Positions 12,125-19,328 of a stretch of 37,780 nt of DNA are shown piece after piece. The translations under genes and the position numbers were made by a program. Source of the stretch: an uncultured Collinsella sp. (GTDB lineage Bacteria > Actinomycetota > Coriobacteriia > Coriobacteriales > Coriobacteriaceae); the NCBI GenBank assembly GCA_900543025.1, contig UQPP01000022.1, positions 1-37,780 on the forward strand, written 5' to 3'. The notes beneath the pieces were generated by a model that worked only from the letters and a program-made list of their open reading frames with translations, did not search any database and was not told where the DNA came from. The first letter of the stretch is position 1, and each line of letters begins with the position of its first letter.

Positions 12125-12640
12125 AGGGAACGAATCTTGCGGATGTACTCCTCGACGTCAGGCAGGTAAGCCCCACGAAGTCACCGGGGAGGCCCAAGCG
12201 GCCCGGCACCACTTCCAGATTCTGACCAGGGCGAGTCGTTCGCCGGTGGCTGAAGGCTCGCTCCCACCCAAAAGGGGAGATTCGCGTTGTTCCCCAATCG
12301 CTCTCGCATCTTTCATTTTGCTCGAGGTGGGCTATAAAAACTTTCCTGGTGAAAGGCGGCGATTGGTTTCCTTTCTTTCTAGAGGAGCGCGCCTGTAATC
12401 TGTTTTCATCCTAAATCAAGTTAAGATCGGACCTTCCAGAGGCAAGTCGACTCAAACTGCGAGGCTCCATGTTGGAATAAAGAGCGCTGTCGAAGTGCCA
12501 ACAACACAAAGCTTGCCAGTCTCAAATAGAACCTTTTGGGAGTCCGATTGGGCCGCACACCGAATCCCCGCTGGTGGTTTTTTATAGCTGCGCAACAATA
12601 AACAAGGTTAGTGCCAGTCCAGCATGAAATTGAGGAACGT
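12125..12640. other. Left end of the island; no intact gene
   Basis: Composition shifts here from GC-rich to AT-richer. On the minus strand a short frame near 12110-12180 (YLPDVEEYIRKIRSL, then a stop) looks like the C-terminus of a lost protein that I cannot identify. Just before the maturase, CACC…GGTG followed by a run of six T (about 12562-12585) could be a weak terminator or attenuator. The maturase promoter must lie in this region but no box pair is convincing. Confidence 0.4.
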
Positions 12641-13999
12641 ATGCATTTTTTCTCAGTAAGTGATCGTCGTTACTGCTTCGATGAGGTCACTCGCAATTGC
12701 TTTCAGGTTGACCAAGCATCAGAAGATGCGCTTCGCATATTTGAAGCATCGGGAAGAACGGTCAACTCGAAGTTGCTAACAAAGTCACTTGCTGCGAAAG
12801 GCTACGACCAAACGACCATAGCAGAACTTGAAGACGACATTGATGAGTATCAACGATTGTCTGAGCGGACTTTCTTAACAAAAGACACGCCTCGAAAACT
12901 TAGATCCATCGAACTCCACGTTTCACATGCATGCAACCTTGGTTGTAGTTACTGTTTTGCCGGTAAAGGAGATTATGGAACGTCTCCTCTGCTGATGACA
13001 GACGAGATAGCCTTCAAGACGGTCGACTACCTCGTCGCAAGTTCATCGGAAAACGAAACGCTTGCGATCGTCTTTTTTGGTGGGGAACCCATGATTAACG
13101 AGCCGCTGATATGGAAAACGGTCGACTATTCAAAAAGAATATACCCCAATAGAAACTTTACCTATTCTATTACGACCAACGGAACGCTTTTGAATGACAC
13201 TGCTGTGAATTCTTTCAAGGAGCACGGGTTTTCTGTTCTGATTAGTCTCGATGGTACAGGATGCAAGCACGATGCATCGCGCCCGTACAAGACGGGAGGC
13301 GGCTCTTTCTCCGATATCGACAAAAACGTTCGTCGTTTTTCCGAGTCGTTCCCCTTCGGCGCAAGAGCGACCTTAACAAATAATAACTGTAACCTTGTTG
13401 AAGACTATCTTCAGTTTAAAGAGATGGGCTTCAGAAGGATTTACTTCTCGCCCGTGAGCTCATTCGATGAGAATATCAAACTCGACGAACACTCATTAAA
13501 CAAAATCAGGGCGGGCCTAATAGATTTGGCGGATCAATATCTCAAACAGATTGATCAAGGGGAAAAGCCCTTGTTTAGAACATTGAAAACTGCAGTTGAT
13601 TTGATTATGAGTAACAGGATCGCCTTTGTCGGATGCGGGGCTGGCAGGCGTTTTATTTCCGTGACTCCCGAAGGGGACGTATACCCCTGTCACAGGTTTG
13701 TCGGGATGATGCGATTCAAAATGGGCAACATCGTCACCGGAATTGACGAAACTAGGTATATTGAAAACTGGAGTCAGGGTGTCGAAAAAAGAATTGACTG
13801 TACGGACTGTTGGGCTCGGTCTTTCTGTGGTGGGGGCTGTAGCTGGGAGGCTGCAGACGAGCACGGCTACTTGCCCAAGAGTCTACACCCTGCATCATGT
13901 GAATATAGAAAAATGTGCTACGAGATGGCTTTTGACCTTATTTCCCGCCACTCATCTTCGCAGGAGAAAAATCAACGAGAAGCTACTGTATCGGAATAA
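12641..13999 (+). CDS. Radical SAM/SPASM peptide maturase, SCIFF/ranthipeptide-like
   Basis: It probably installs thioether cross-links in the two Cys/Asp-rich peptides encoded next. The first ~80 residues contain a short beta-rich segment (MHFFSVSDRRYCFDE) like the leader-binding start of SCIFF maturases. The radical SAM [4Fe-4S] motif is CNLGCSYC (Cys98, 102, 105), followed by FAGKGDYG, FFGGEP and TTNG strands. The C-terminal SPASM part carries GCGAG, DVYPCHR, CTDCWARSFCGGGC and a last cysteine pair, enough for two auxiliary clusters. I prefer the ATG at 12641, with GAGGA five bases upstream, over the GTG at 12611. The former gives 452 residues and begins exactly at the family-typical segment. 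Codon use is AT-richer than in flanking housekeeping genes. SCIFF maturase, PapB-like and QhpD-like enzymes are the nearest families known to me; product chemistry is inferred. Confidence 0.9.
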   Translation: MHFFSVSDRRYCFDEVTRNCFQVDQASEDALRIFEASGRTVNSKLLTKSLAAKGYDQTTIAELEDDIDEYQRLSERTFLTKDTPRKLRSIELHVSHACNLGCSYCFAGKGDYGTSPLLMTDEIAFKTVDYLVASSSENETLAIVFFGGEPMINEPLIWKTVDYSKRIYPNRNFTYSITTNGTLLNDTAVNSFKEHGFSVLISLDGTGCKHDASRPYKTGGGSFSDIDKNVRRFSESFPFGARATLTNNNCNLVEDYLQFKEMGFRRIYFSPVSSFDENIKLDEHSLNKIRAGLIDLADQYLKQIDQGEKPLFRTLKTAVDLIMSNRIAFVGCGAGRRFISVTPEGDVYPCHRFVGMMRFKMGNIVTGIDETRYIENWSQGVEKRIDCTDCWARSFCGGGCSWEAADEHGYLPKSLHPASCEYRKMCYEMAFDLISRHSSSQEKNQREATVSE

Positions 14000-14168
14000 G
14001 CGGTTCAGCGCATTGCTGTCACCATTGTGGAGGTGTTCGTTCTTCTGATTACCGTCTGCGAAGCTTATTGCTACATTCGCCGAAACCATTCTAGAAATAT
14101 GGTGAACTAGACATCTTGGTTTGTTATACACAATATTGAGGTTTTTCTGAACTCAAAGGGAGGTAGTC

Positions 14169-14372
14169 GTGAAGCATATTCATCCGATTAATCCAGGAAG
14201 TGGCGACGAGGCAGGCGTGAAGCCGATGTCTTTTGACTGCCTCTTGGGCATTACTGACATCTGTACTGTTTATGATAAAGCAGATGGCTGTGGTGCATAC
14301 GATTACTGCGACTATGACATGGATGGCGGCAGCATCTGCGTTGTAGATCACTGTGGCATTGATCAAACGTAG
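14169..14372 (+). CDS. Cys/Asp-rich RiPP precursor peptide 1 (predicted)
   Basis: This 67-residue peptide starts at a GTG with a strong AGGGAGG site five bases upstream. It begins MKHIHP, identical to the next peptide, and that segment is the likely maturase recognition leader. Six cysteines (24, 32, 41, 47, 57, 62) are each followed by an aspartate: C24-x5-D30, C32-x3-D36, C41-x3-D45, C47-x2-D50, C57-x2-D60, C62-x2-D65. Regular Cys-xn-Asp units are the hallmark of ranthipeptides of the freyrasin/PapA kind, where a radical SAM/SPASM enzyme joins Cys sulfur to the beta-carbon of Asp. There is no signal peptide and no double-glycine cleavage site. It lies 169 bases after the maturase. Function beyond modification is unknown. 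Confidence 0.8.
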   Translation: MKHIHPINPGSGDEAGVKPMSFDCLLGITDICTVYDKADGCGAYDYCDYDMDGGSICVVDHCGIDQT

Positions 14373-14402
14373 TCTCTAATTGGATTAAGGTGAGGAGCTG
14401 TT

Positions 14403-14582
14403 ATGAAGCATATCCATCCTGTTGGTTCAAATGAACATCCTCCCGTTGAGCCTTGTTGTCTTGGAGTTGATATATGCAATTTTTACGACATCGCCGAGTG
14501 CCCTGTTGCGGATTGGTGCTATGTCGATAAAGAATCAAGCTGTGTTTTGCCAGCAGATTGGTGCGATCCAGTTGACGAGTAG
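14403..14582 (+). CDS. Cys/Asp-rich RiPP precursor peptide 2 (predicted)
   Basis: This 59-residue peptide has ATG at 14403 and a GAGGAG ribosome site. It is clearly related to the preceding peptide: both start MKHIHP and share C-x-G-x-D-I-C then Y-D-x-A and a D-x-C ladder. Seven cysteines are at 18, 19, 25, 33, 39, 47 and 54. Six have a downstream Asp: C19-x3-D23, C25-x3-D29, C33-x3-D37, C39-x2-D42, C47-x4-D52, C54-x3-D58. The leader before the first cysteine is only 17 residues. The gap from peptide 1 is 30 bases, so the two are surely co-expressed. A paralogous pair with diverged cores suggests a two-component product or alternative substrates; which one is not decidable from sequence. Confidence 0.78.
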   Translation: MKHIHPVGSNEHPPVEPCCLGVDICNFYDIAECPVADWCYVDKESSCVLPADWCDPVDE

Positions 14583-14660
14583 TTTTGTGGCTAGGAACTA
14601 TTTGGTCCAATTCAGAATAAGATGGGAACAAATACCAAAATCTCGTGTCTGGGAGGAATT

Positions 14661-14768
14661 ATGCCATTATTGCAAGGTCTCGTTGGATTAGCCTTTATAC
14701 TTGCGTTATATCTGGCACCTTTTTTAATTCTATTCTTCATTATCCGACTCTTTCTTCGGAGAAAATAG
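14661..14768 (+). CDS. 35-residue single-helix membrane protein
   Basis: ATG at 14661 is preceded by a near-perfect GGGAGG site with four bases of spacing. The product is 35 residues: a short N-terminus (MPLLQG), an unbroken hydrophobic helix of about 22 residues ending in FFIIRLFL, and a basic tail RRK. Such a protein would insert with its C-terminus in the cytoplasm. It follows the two peptides by 78 bases and is the last gene before a strong terminator, so it belongs to the same transcript. Small membrane proteins in peptide clusters can act in immunity or transport, but nothing in the sequence fixes the role. Hydrophobicity, ribosome site and position are the evidence that it is real. Confidence 0.65.
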   Translation: MPLLQGLVGLAFILALYLAPFLILFFIIRLFLRRK

Positions 14769-14832
14769 GAGTGTCACGCAAACATTAGCGTAGCTTTCTT
14801 CCAATATGAGCCGAGCATTGGCAAGTGGAATA

Positions 14833-14884
14833 AGAAGCCCGACCGTTCGCCACATGAAAGTGATCGGACGGGCTTCTCTATTTT
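14833..14884 (+). terminator. Rho-independent terminator of the maturase/peptide operon
   Basis: Arms 14833-14845 and 14865-14877 pair over 13 positions with one mismatch. They are followed by CTATTTTA. The site is 64 bases beyond the 35-residue ORF on the plus strand. Confidence 0.8.
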
Positions 14885-14971
14885 ACCCGGGCCGCCACCC
14901 ATAGCGGCTTTCCAAGCGTATTCTCAGTGCAAAGCAATCGTCAGTTTAATCCTATGCGCTGATACCGCATT

Positions 14972-15330
14972 TCATTTGTTCGGCTCGAATTCTACGGCCT
15001 GGCAACCCTCGCACTCTCCGGCAAATGGATTGAACGCGAAGGCAGAGATGATGTGTGCGTGGACATCGAGGCTGCTGTAGGCAACATACTGGGACATGGA
15101 CCCCCGCTGCGCGTGGTATGCGGCCCGGCATATTCATTGCCGTCCAACCCCGTGTAGTTGCAGCAAAGGGTGGAACCTCAATGCTCAGCTCATGTTGTCC
15201 GTGGGACACGAGAATCGTAAGTACACTTTGGTGCGATTCTCACGCTGATACTGAGCCACCTGGAATAAGATACGTCGCGACAACACTTCGCTTCACCTCT
15301 GTCTCGACAAGATGACGTAGACTAAAGTTT
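14972..15330 (-). pseudogene. Decayed unidentified gene
   Basis: On the minus strand, coding-like segments follow one another in changing frames. First comes VETEVKRSVVATYLIPGGS, then a piece with RIAPKCTYDSR, then SHGQHELSIEVPPFAAT, then YTGLDGNEYAGPHTTRSGG, and last an open stretch of 41 codons (ATG at 15097, stop at 14972) ending GECEGCQAVEFEPNK. The pieces lie in the right order and abut. The simplest reading is one protein of about 115 residues broken by several frameshifts. I do not recognise the family. The last segment alone could be read as a 41-residue ORF, but it lacks a good ribosome site. It is convergent with the peptide operon. Confidence 0.4.
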
Positions 15331-15468
15331 CCTTTAGTAAGAGAACGAGAACTATATCTGAAAGCGTTGCGATGGCGTGAAGGCACCGAGTCCGAACCGC
15401 CTGAATGCTACGTGCATCTGCATCGCCTTTTTGTTATCTCTGCCAGTTGGGTAGCACTACACTTGTCA

Positions 15469-17121
15469 TCATTTACCCTGGTACATGCTGCCTAAATCCA
15501 CTACCCCTTCTACCGCGCCGACCATCTCGTCATCGTGAGAGACAACGATGATCAGCTGGCTTTGCTTGTTGCGCTTAACATAGGCCGCAAGCTCGGCGCG
15601 GCTTACAGCGTCTAACCCAGTCGTGGGCTCGTCGAGTACCAAAACTGACGACTTGCGTGAAATCGCCGACCATAAGTACACTCGGCGCAGCTCACCGCCC
15701 GAAAGCGCGGAGCAACGTTTCCCGAGCAACTCCTTCACGCTGTTTTCCAACGAAAGTAGGCCATCTACACCCCGGTGATAGGAAGAAAAGGGCGTGTCGA
15801 AATACTCTAACAGCTCTTTCACCGTTTCGTCCGGCGCGAAGCACGACTGTGGGCAGCACGATATCTCTCTCGCACGTATGTAATCCAAGTCGCATTCTTC
15901 GATTGGCACGCCGTTGTATTTTACTTTGCCTTTCGATGAGTATAGCCCGAGCATCAAGTAAAGAAGTGACGTCTTGCCTCTTCCGTTTTCCCCAACTATG
16001 CAATATGTACCAGGACCGGAAAACTTGAAAGAAAACCCGCCGAGGACCTCTCGGACAGATCCGTCTGGAAGGGCAACCGAGAATTCCAAATCAGATACCG
16101 AAATGTCATTTATTTCATCGAGTTTAGCTAAATCGGTCCGATTCCACCCCGATCTCTCCTTTTCTCTCGTCGCGATAGCCGTCCTATCCCATGATGCTTT
16201 GGCATCTTGATAGGATTTGAACAATGACATCATACTTTTCAAAGTCTTAAAGAGAACCGCAAAGTATGTACCGATGATAGTGTACTCGCCTATTGACATA
16301 GTTCCGTTAATGATTCGTACTCCGGAAACAACAAGTATCACCGCTTGAAACAACGCTGCGAAAAGACCATCGAGCGATGTCAGAGAATATGATAGCTTTC
16401 CGGAGCGCAAAACTTTGGGAAAATAGCTCTTAAACCCAGCGTCGAGCGCTTGTTCGCTCTTGCCGTACGAAGATGTCAGTTGAATGTTGAGAATCTGATT
16501 AAGCTGCGATGCAATTGCGGCGTAAAAGGCGCTGTCCGCCTCTTTCTTCTCATACGTGACCCTATACAAAAGTTTCCTCAACCCAGTAATTACACAGAAA
16601 TACACGATGAGGAGAATGATGGAAAACACCGCGAGAGTTGAATCAATTGACCATATGATAAGCAATACGATGGGAATGGCTACAATGGACAGCGGCGCAC
16701 TGATAAAATTCGCCAAAACGAAGGATGAGACCACGCTGGAGTCGGAAATAATCCGTTGCGTTGTATAGGCTGGATCGATGGTCCGACTCACCAAGTAATC
16801 GTCTCTTTCAAAACGCAAGACGGCCTCCCTGAGAAGATCAAAGGAAAGTCTCGTGGTTATGCGAATGGAAAGTGTTCCTGCAAAATAAGTAAAGAGGGTG
16901 GAGAAAACTCCTATTGACGCAACCAGGAGCGCGAAGAGTACGGCGTCTCTTTCACTGCGGTTACCGAGAAGAAAATCTAAGAATTTCCCGTTCACGTATG
17001 GCATGGCATAGGAGAGAGCGGTTCCAATCACCGTGATAGCAATGAAGACGAAAGCCCCTTTTGCTCTGATGAACCTCGAGAGAACGCATCGAATCAAGGA
17101 AGGCCCCAATCTACCCGCCAC
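15469..17121 (-). CDS. ABC exporter (fused transmembrane and ATPase domains)
   Basis: A half-transporter of 550 residues, likely working as a homodimer in the membrane and probably exporting the peptide product. Residues ~20-300 contain about six membrane helices of the type I exporter fold. The ATPase part has Walker A GENGRGKTS (377-385), a Q-loop at Gln425, the signature LSGGE (473-477), Walker B VLVLDE (493-498) and the H-loop His529. All key residues are intact. There is no N-terminal C39 peptidase domain, so leader removal would need another enzyme. The start is uncertain: the frame opens after a stop two codons upstream of a GTG at 17121, which has no clear ribosome site. Codon use is AT-rich like the maturase. 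It is transcribed against the peptide operon. Confidence 0.88.
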   Translation of the reverse strand: MAGRLGPSLIRCVLSRFIRAKGAFVFIAITVIGTALSYAMPYVNGKFLDFLLGNRSERDAVLFALLVASIGVFSTLFTYFAGTLSIRITTRLSFDLLREAVLRFERDDYLVSRTIDPAYTTQRIISDSSVVSSFVLANFISAPLSIVAIPIVLLIIWSIDSTLAVFSIILLIVYFCVITGLRKLLYRVTYEKKEADSAFYAAIASQLNQILNIQLTSSYGKSEQALDAGFKSYFPKVLRSGKLSYSLTSLDGLFAALFQAVILVVSGVRIINGTMSIGEYTIIGTYFAVLFKTLKSMMSLFKSYQDAKASWDRTAIATREKERSGWNRTDLAKLDEINDISVSDLEFSVALPDGSVREVLGGFSFKFSGPGTYCIVGENGRGKTSLLYLMLGLYSSKGKVKYNGVPIEECDLDYIRAREISCCPQSCFAPDETVKELLEYFDTPFSSYHRGVDGLLSLENSVKELLGKRCSALSGGELRRVYLWSAISRKSSVLVLDEPTTGLDAVSRAELAAYVKRNKQSQLIIVVSHDDEMVGAVEGVVDLGSMYQGK

Positions 17122-17267
17122 AAAACATCAATCACTGATACCTTACACCTCAACACAACAGGAGCGAAGATTTGCCAATGAGACTGCTTTAAGATTGCCT
17201 TGGGCCAATACGATCTCAAGCTCTTCCTACAAGAGAGTCGGAATCGGACATCTCCTCCGACGAACCT

Positions 17268-17311
17268 GGCAATCGGGCGGTTGAAATATCTTTTTCAACC
17301 GCCCGATTGCC
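17268..17311. repeat. Perfect 19-bp hairpin upstream of the ABC exporter gene
   Basis: Bases 17268-17286 are the exact reverse complement of 17293-17311, leaving a six-base loop. Neither outer flank has a T-run, so it is not a normal terminator. It lies about 150 bases before the exporter start, within a 315-base gap (17122-17436) that otherwise shows no gene. On the minus strand TATAAA near 17349-17354 is a possible -10 box. Confidence 0.65.
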
Positions 17312-17436
17312 ACAATAGATTTGAGCATCCGCCCACAAACGTCCGCGTTTTATACCCATCAAATCCTTTGCCTTTTGTCGTCTAGACTAGAATAATCGCT
17401 CGAAATAACGCAACCGGCCTGCTCGCTTGAAGAAAC

Positions 17437-18280
17437 CTAAGCCCGTAACGTAGATGTGCAAACTTCCGAAACGCCTTGCGCGGCATAGTGCGTATAAACT
17501 TCGTCAACCGCCTCAGAAATATCTGAGTATCGCGCCGGGTCAAAAGCATACGATGTCGCAGCTATACCCTGCACCCATTCGGAACGCGGATTAATTGAAT
17601 AGCCACACAGCATCATCATACATGCATCTAGACCTGATTTCCCAAGTATCCGACGTATTGATGAGAGCATCGCGGGTCGCCCCTGCACCATCGTCGTCAC
17701 CCCTATTAGCAGTATTTACCGTTTTTCTCTAAATGCGTATCGCCACCCTTAAGAATACGAAGTGTTTTATCCAGACCCGATTGTCCTCCATCTCAAACGA
17801 AGGGATAAGGAATCTCATCCGGAATCGGCAGTAACGGAGGATTCACAACGACAAGCGAAAAACATGAGTCATCTCTCAGAGGGGAGTAAAGGCTCCCCTC
17901 AAGCACCCTAGTTTCGTCATCCAAAGAGTTGATGGCAGTGTTTTTCTTACAAAGGTCGACAACAAAAGGGTTGATTTCTACAGATGTTACATCCATGCCA
18001 CAGTTGGTAAGTATCAGGCCCTGTATTCTGGGGCCAGAACACAAATCGAGAGCCTTCCGTGCGCTCTGCGGTGTAAGGCGCCAATCTCAGCAAATCTGTC
18101 CCACAATACTGCGCTGAAGAACAAGACGGAACCCCTGAGCCAAACTCCCCTATACCTTATTAAGGCTAAGACAGGCAAGTTCACGCACCCGGCATATTCC
18201 AGAATAACATCCTATTGTTTTAGATGCTCTACAAGCATGAACAGCCGCGAATCGGAAAGATCTTCTAGTTTCGCCCCGAC
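17437..18280 (-). pseudogene. Class I SAM-dependent methyltransferase, degraded
   Basis: The minus strand reads as one methyltransferase of roughly 280 codons if four lesions are bridged. The order is: GAKLEDLSDSRLFMLVEHLKQ, a TAG, then a helical stretch containing GSVLFFSAVLWDRFAEIG. A frameshift near 18075-18085 follows, then motif I as ALDLCSGP and the acidic VEINP (SAM binding), then VVVNPPLLP (motif IV, NPPY-like). Next come an in-frame TGA, GGQSGLDKTLRIL, another frameshift near 17705, and a C-terminal segment of ~85 codons ending at 17437. NPPL suggests an amide- or amine-directed enzyme of the HemK/N6-methylase class. The 5' end is cut at the right direct repeat (18281). It is not expected to make an active enzyme. 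Confidence 0.75.
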
Positions 18281-18819
18281 TGACCGCCAAGGGCCAAAAT
18301 GGCCCCTCCATCCCCGGGCGACTGGCTCTGGCGCGCCGAGGAGTGTCCCCAAGTGCCGGCAGAAAAGAAACGTCCCTATCTGCCGGCTAGAGAGCACCGA
18401 AGAGGATGGCGTAGGTAGTGGATTCGCCGAGCTTGAGCTCGTCGCCGGGATTGAGTTGGGCGGAACGGCCGGGCTCGACCTGAATGCAGACGCGCGTGGC
18501 CCCGTTTACCACCACGGTTCCGTTGGTGGACGACAAGTCCTCGACGTGCCAGATATTTTGAGCATCGCACCAGATATGAGCATGGCGGGCCGAGACATCG
18601 TCGCCGACGTCGGTAATATCGCCCTCACCAGTGGCCAGCGCGCCAATCTCAACACCCTGCTCGCTCGGCTGAATCCAGCGCGGGGCGCTCACGACAAAAC
18701 TGTTTTGTACGCGCAGCAAGCCCAAGGGATGCGCCGGGGCGGGTTCGCGTTCGCCCGCGGTCATCGACATGCCAAGCGAACGCGGCGTGGAGGTGCCTCC
18801 GCCACAGGTCGCGTGCGCG
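18281..18819. repeat. Direct repeat, right copy (within the intact FHA gene and its 3' flank)
   Basis: Same-orientation partner of 11545-12074. It runs from the non-coding flank beyond the FHA stop (18281-18386) into the coding sequence as far as 18819. Beyond either end the two loci share nothing obvious. Confidence 0.8.
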
Positions 18820-19325
18820 TAGTCGATGGCATAGTTCACCGAGGACCGCACATCCGCCGAACAGCCGACGGCGACAAACAGCACCAGCACGGCCTCGGCG
18901 CGCTCGGCAGGCATGAGTTCTGCCGCCTGGGACAGGCGATCGAGCGCGTTGCGATAGAGATTCGTGTCCTGGTGGCACTCTTCGAGCGCGCGTACCATCG
19001 GTTCACCTGCAGGACCGCACACCATATTGATCACAGCCGTGGAGTCTATGGGATTTCGCTGGCGCAGGGCCAGTTGCGACATAATACGCGCAGCCGAGGT
19101 ACCGTATTCGGCAAAGTAGCGCTGCTGAAGCGTGCCGACCGGCGCGCGAACGATAAAGCGGGAAACCCAAGAGCGATCGGCGGCCCGGCTCTGCGGGCTG
19201 CGGCCGTCGGCAAGCGGACGGGACGAAAGCACCAAGCCGCACAGCTCGATATGGCTCAGATGCGCCGCGCGCTTAAAGATGTCAAACATGGCCCCGCATG
19301 GGGTGAGCTCAACTTGAGATGCCAT
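18387..19325 (-). CDS. FHA-domain protein with N-terminal helical domain
   Basis: A 312-residue cytoplasmic protein. Residues 1-165 form an unrecognised, mostly helical domain. After a Ser/Pro linker, residues ~205-312 are an FHA domain (ALATGEG, ARHAHIW, DLSSTNGT, GDELKLG) able to bind phosphothreonine. The ATG lies three bases after the stop of the upstream kinase gene (TAG-GTC-ATG), so it is translationally coupled. The pair suggests that the kinase's targets, or the kinase itself, are read by this protein. Its 3' half is duplicated at 11545-12074. The stop codon overlaps a palindromic GGGACGTT-type element. No catalytic function is apparent. Confidence 0.85.
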   Translation of the reverse strand: MASQVELTPCGAMFDIFKRAAHLSHIELCGLVLSSRPLADGRSPQSRAADRSWVSRFIVRAPVGTLQQRYFAEYGTSAARIMSQLALRQRNPIDSTAVINMVCGPAGEPMVRALEECHQDTNLYRNALDRLSQAAELMPAERAEAVLVLFVAVGCSADVRSSVNYAIDYAHATCGGGTSTPRSLGMSMTAGEREPAPAHPLGLLRVQNSFVVSAPRWIQPSEQGVEIGALATGEGDITDVGDDVSARHAHIWCDAQNIWHVEDLSSTNGTVVVNGATRVCIQVEPGRSAQLNPGDELKLGESTTYAILFGAL

Positions 19326-19328
19326 GAC

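Noticed and set aside
12611..12640. GTG at 12611 as the maturase start
   Set aside because: The ten extra residues do not look like the family start. The ATG at 12641 has a better ribosome site and begins the typical beta segment.
15055..15315. Plus-strand 86-codon frame in the island
   Set aside because: It lies opposite the stretch where minus-strand pieces read as a broken protein, has no ribosome site and no recognisable domain.
11545..18819. Prophage or transposon
   Set aside because: No integrase, transposase, capsid or terminal inverted repeat was found. The flanking repeats are gene-derived and diverged rather than short identical target duplications.
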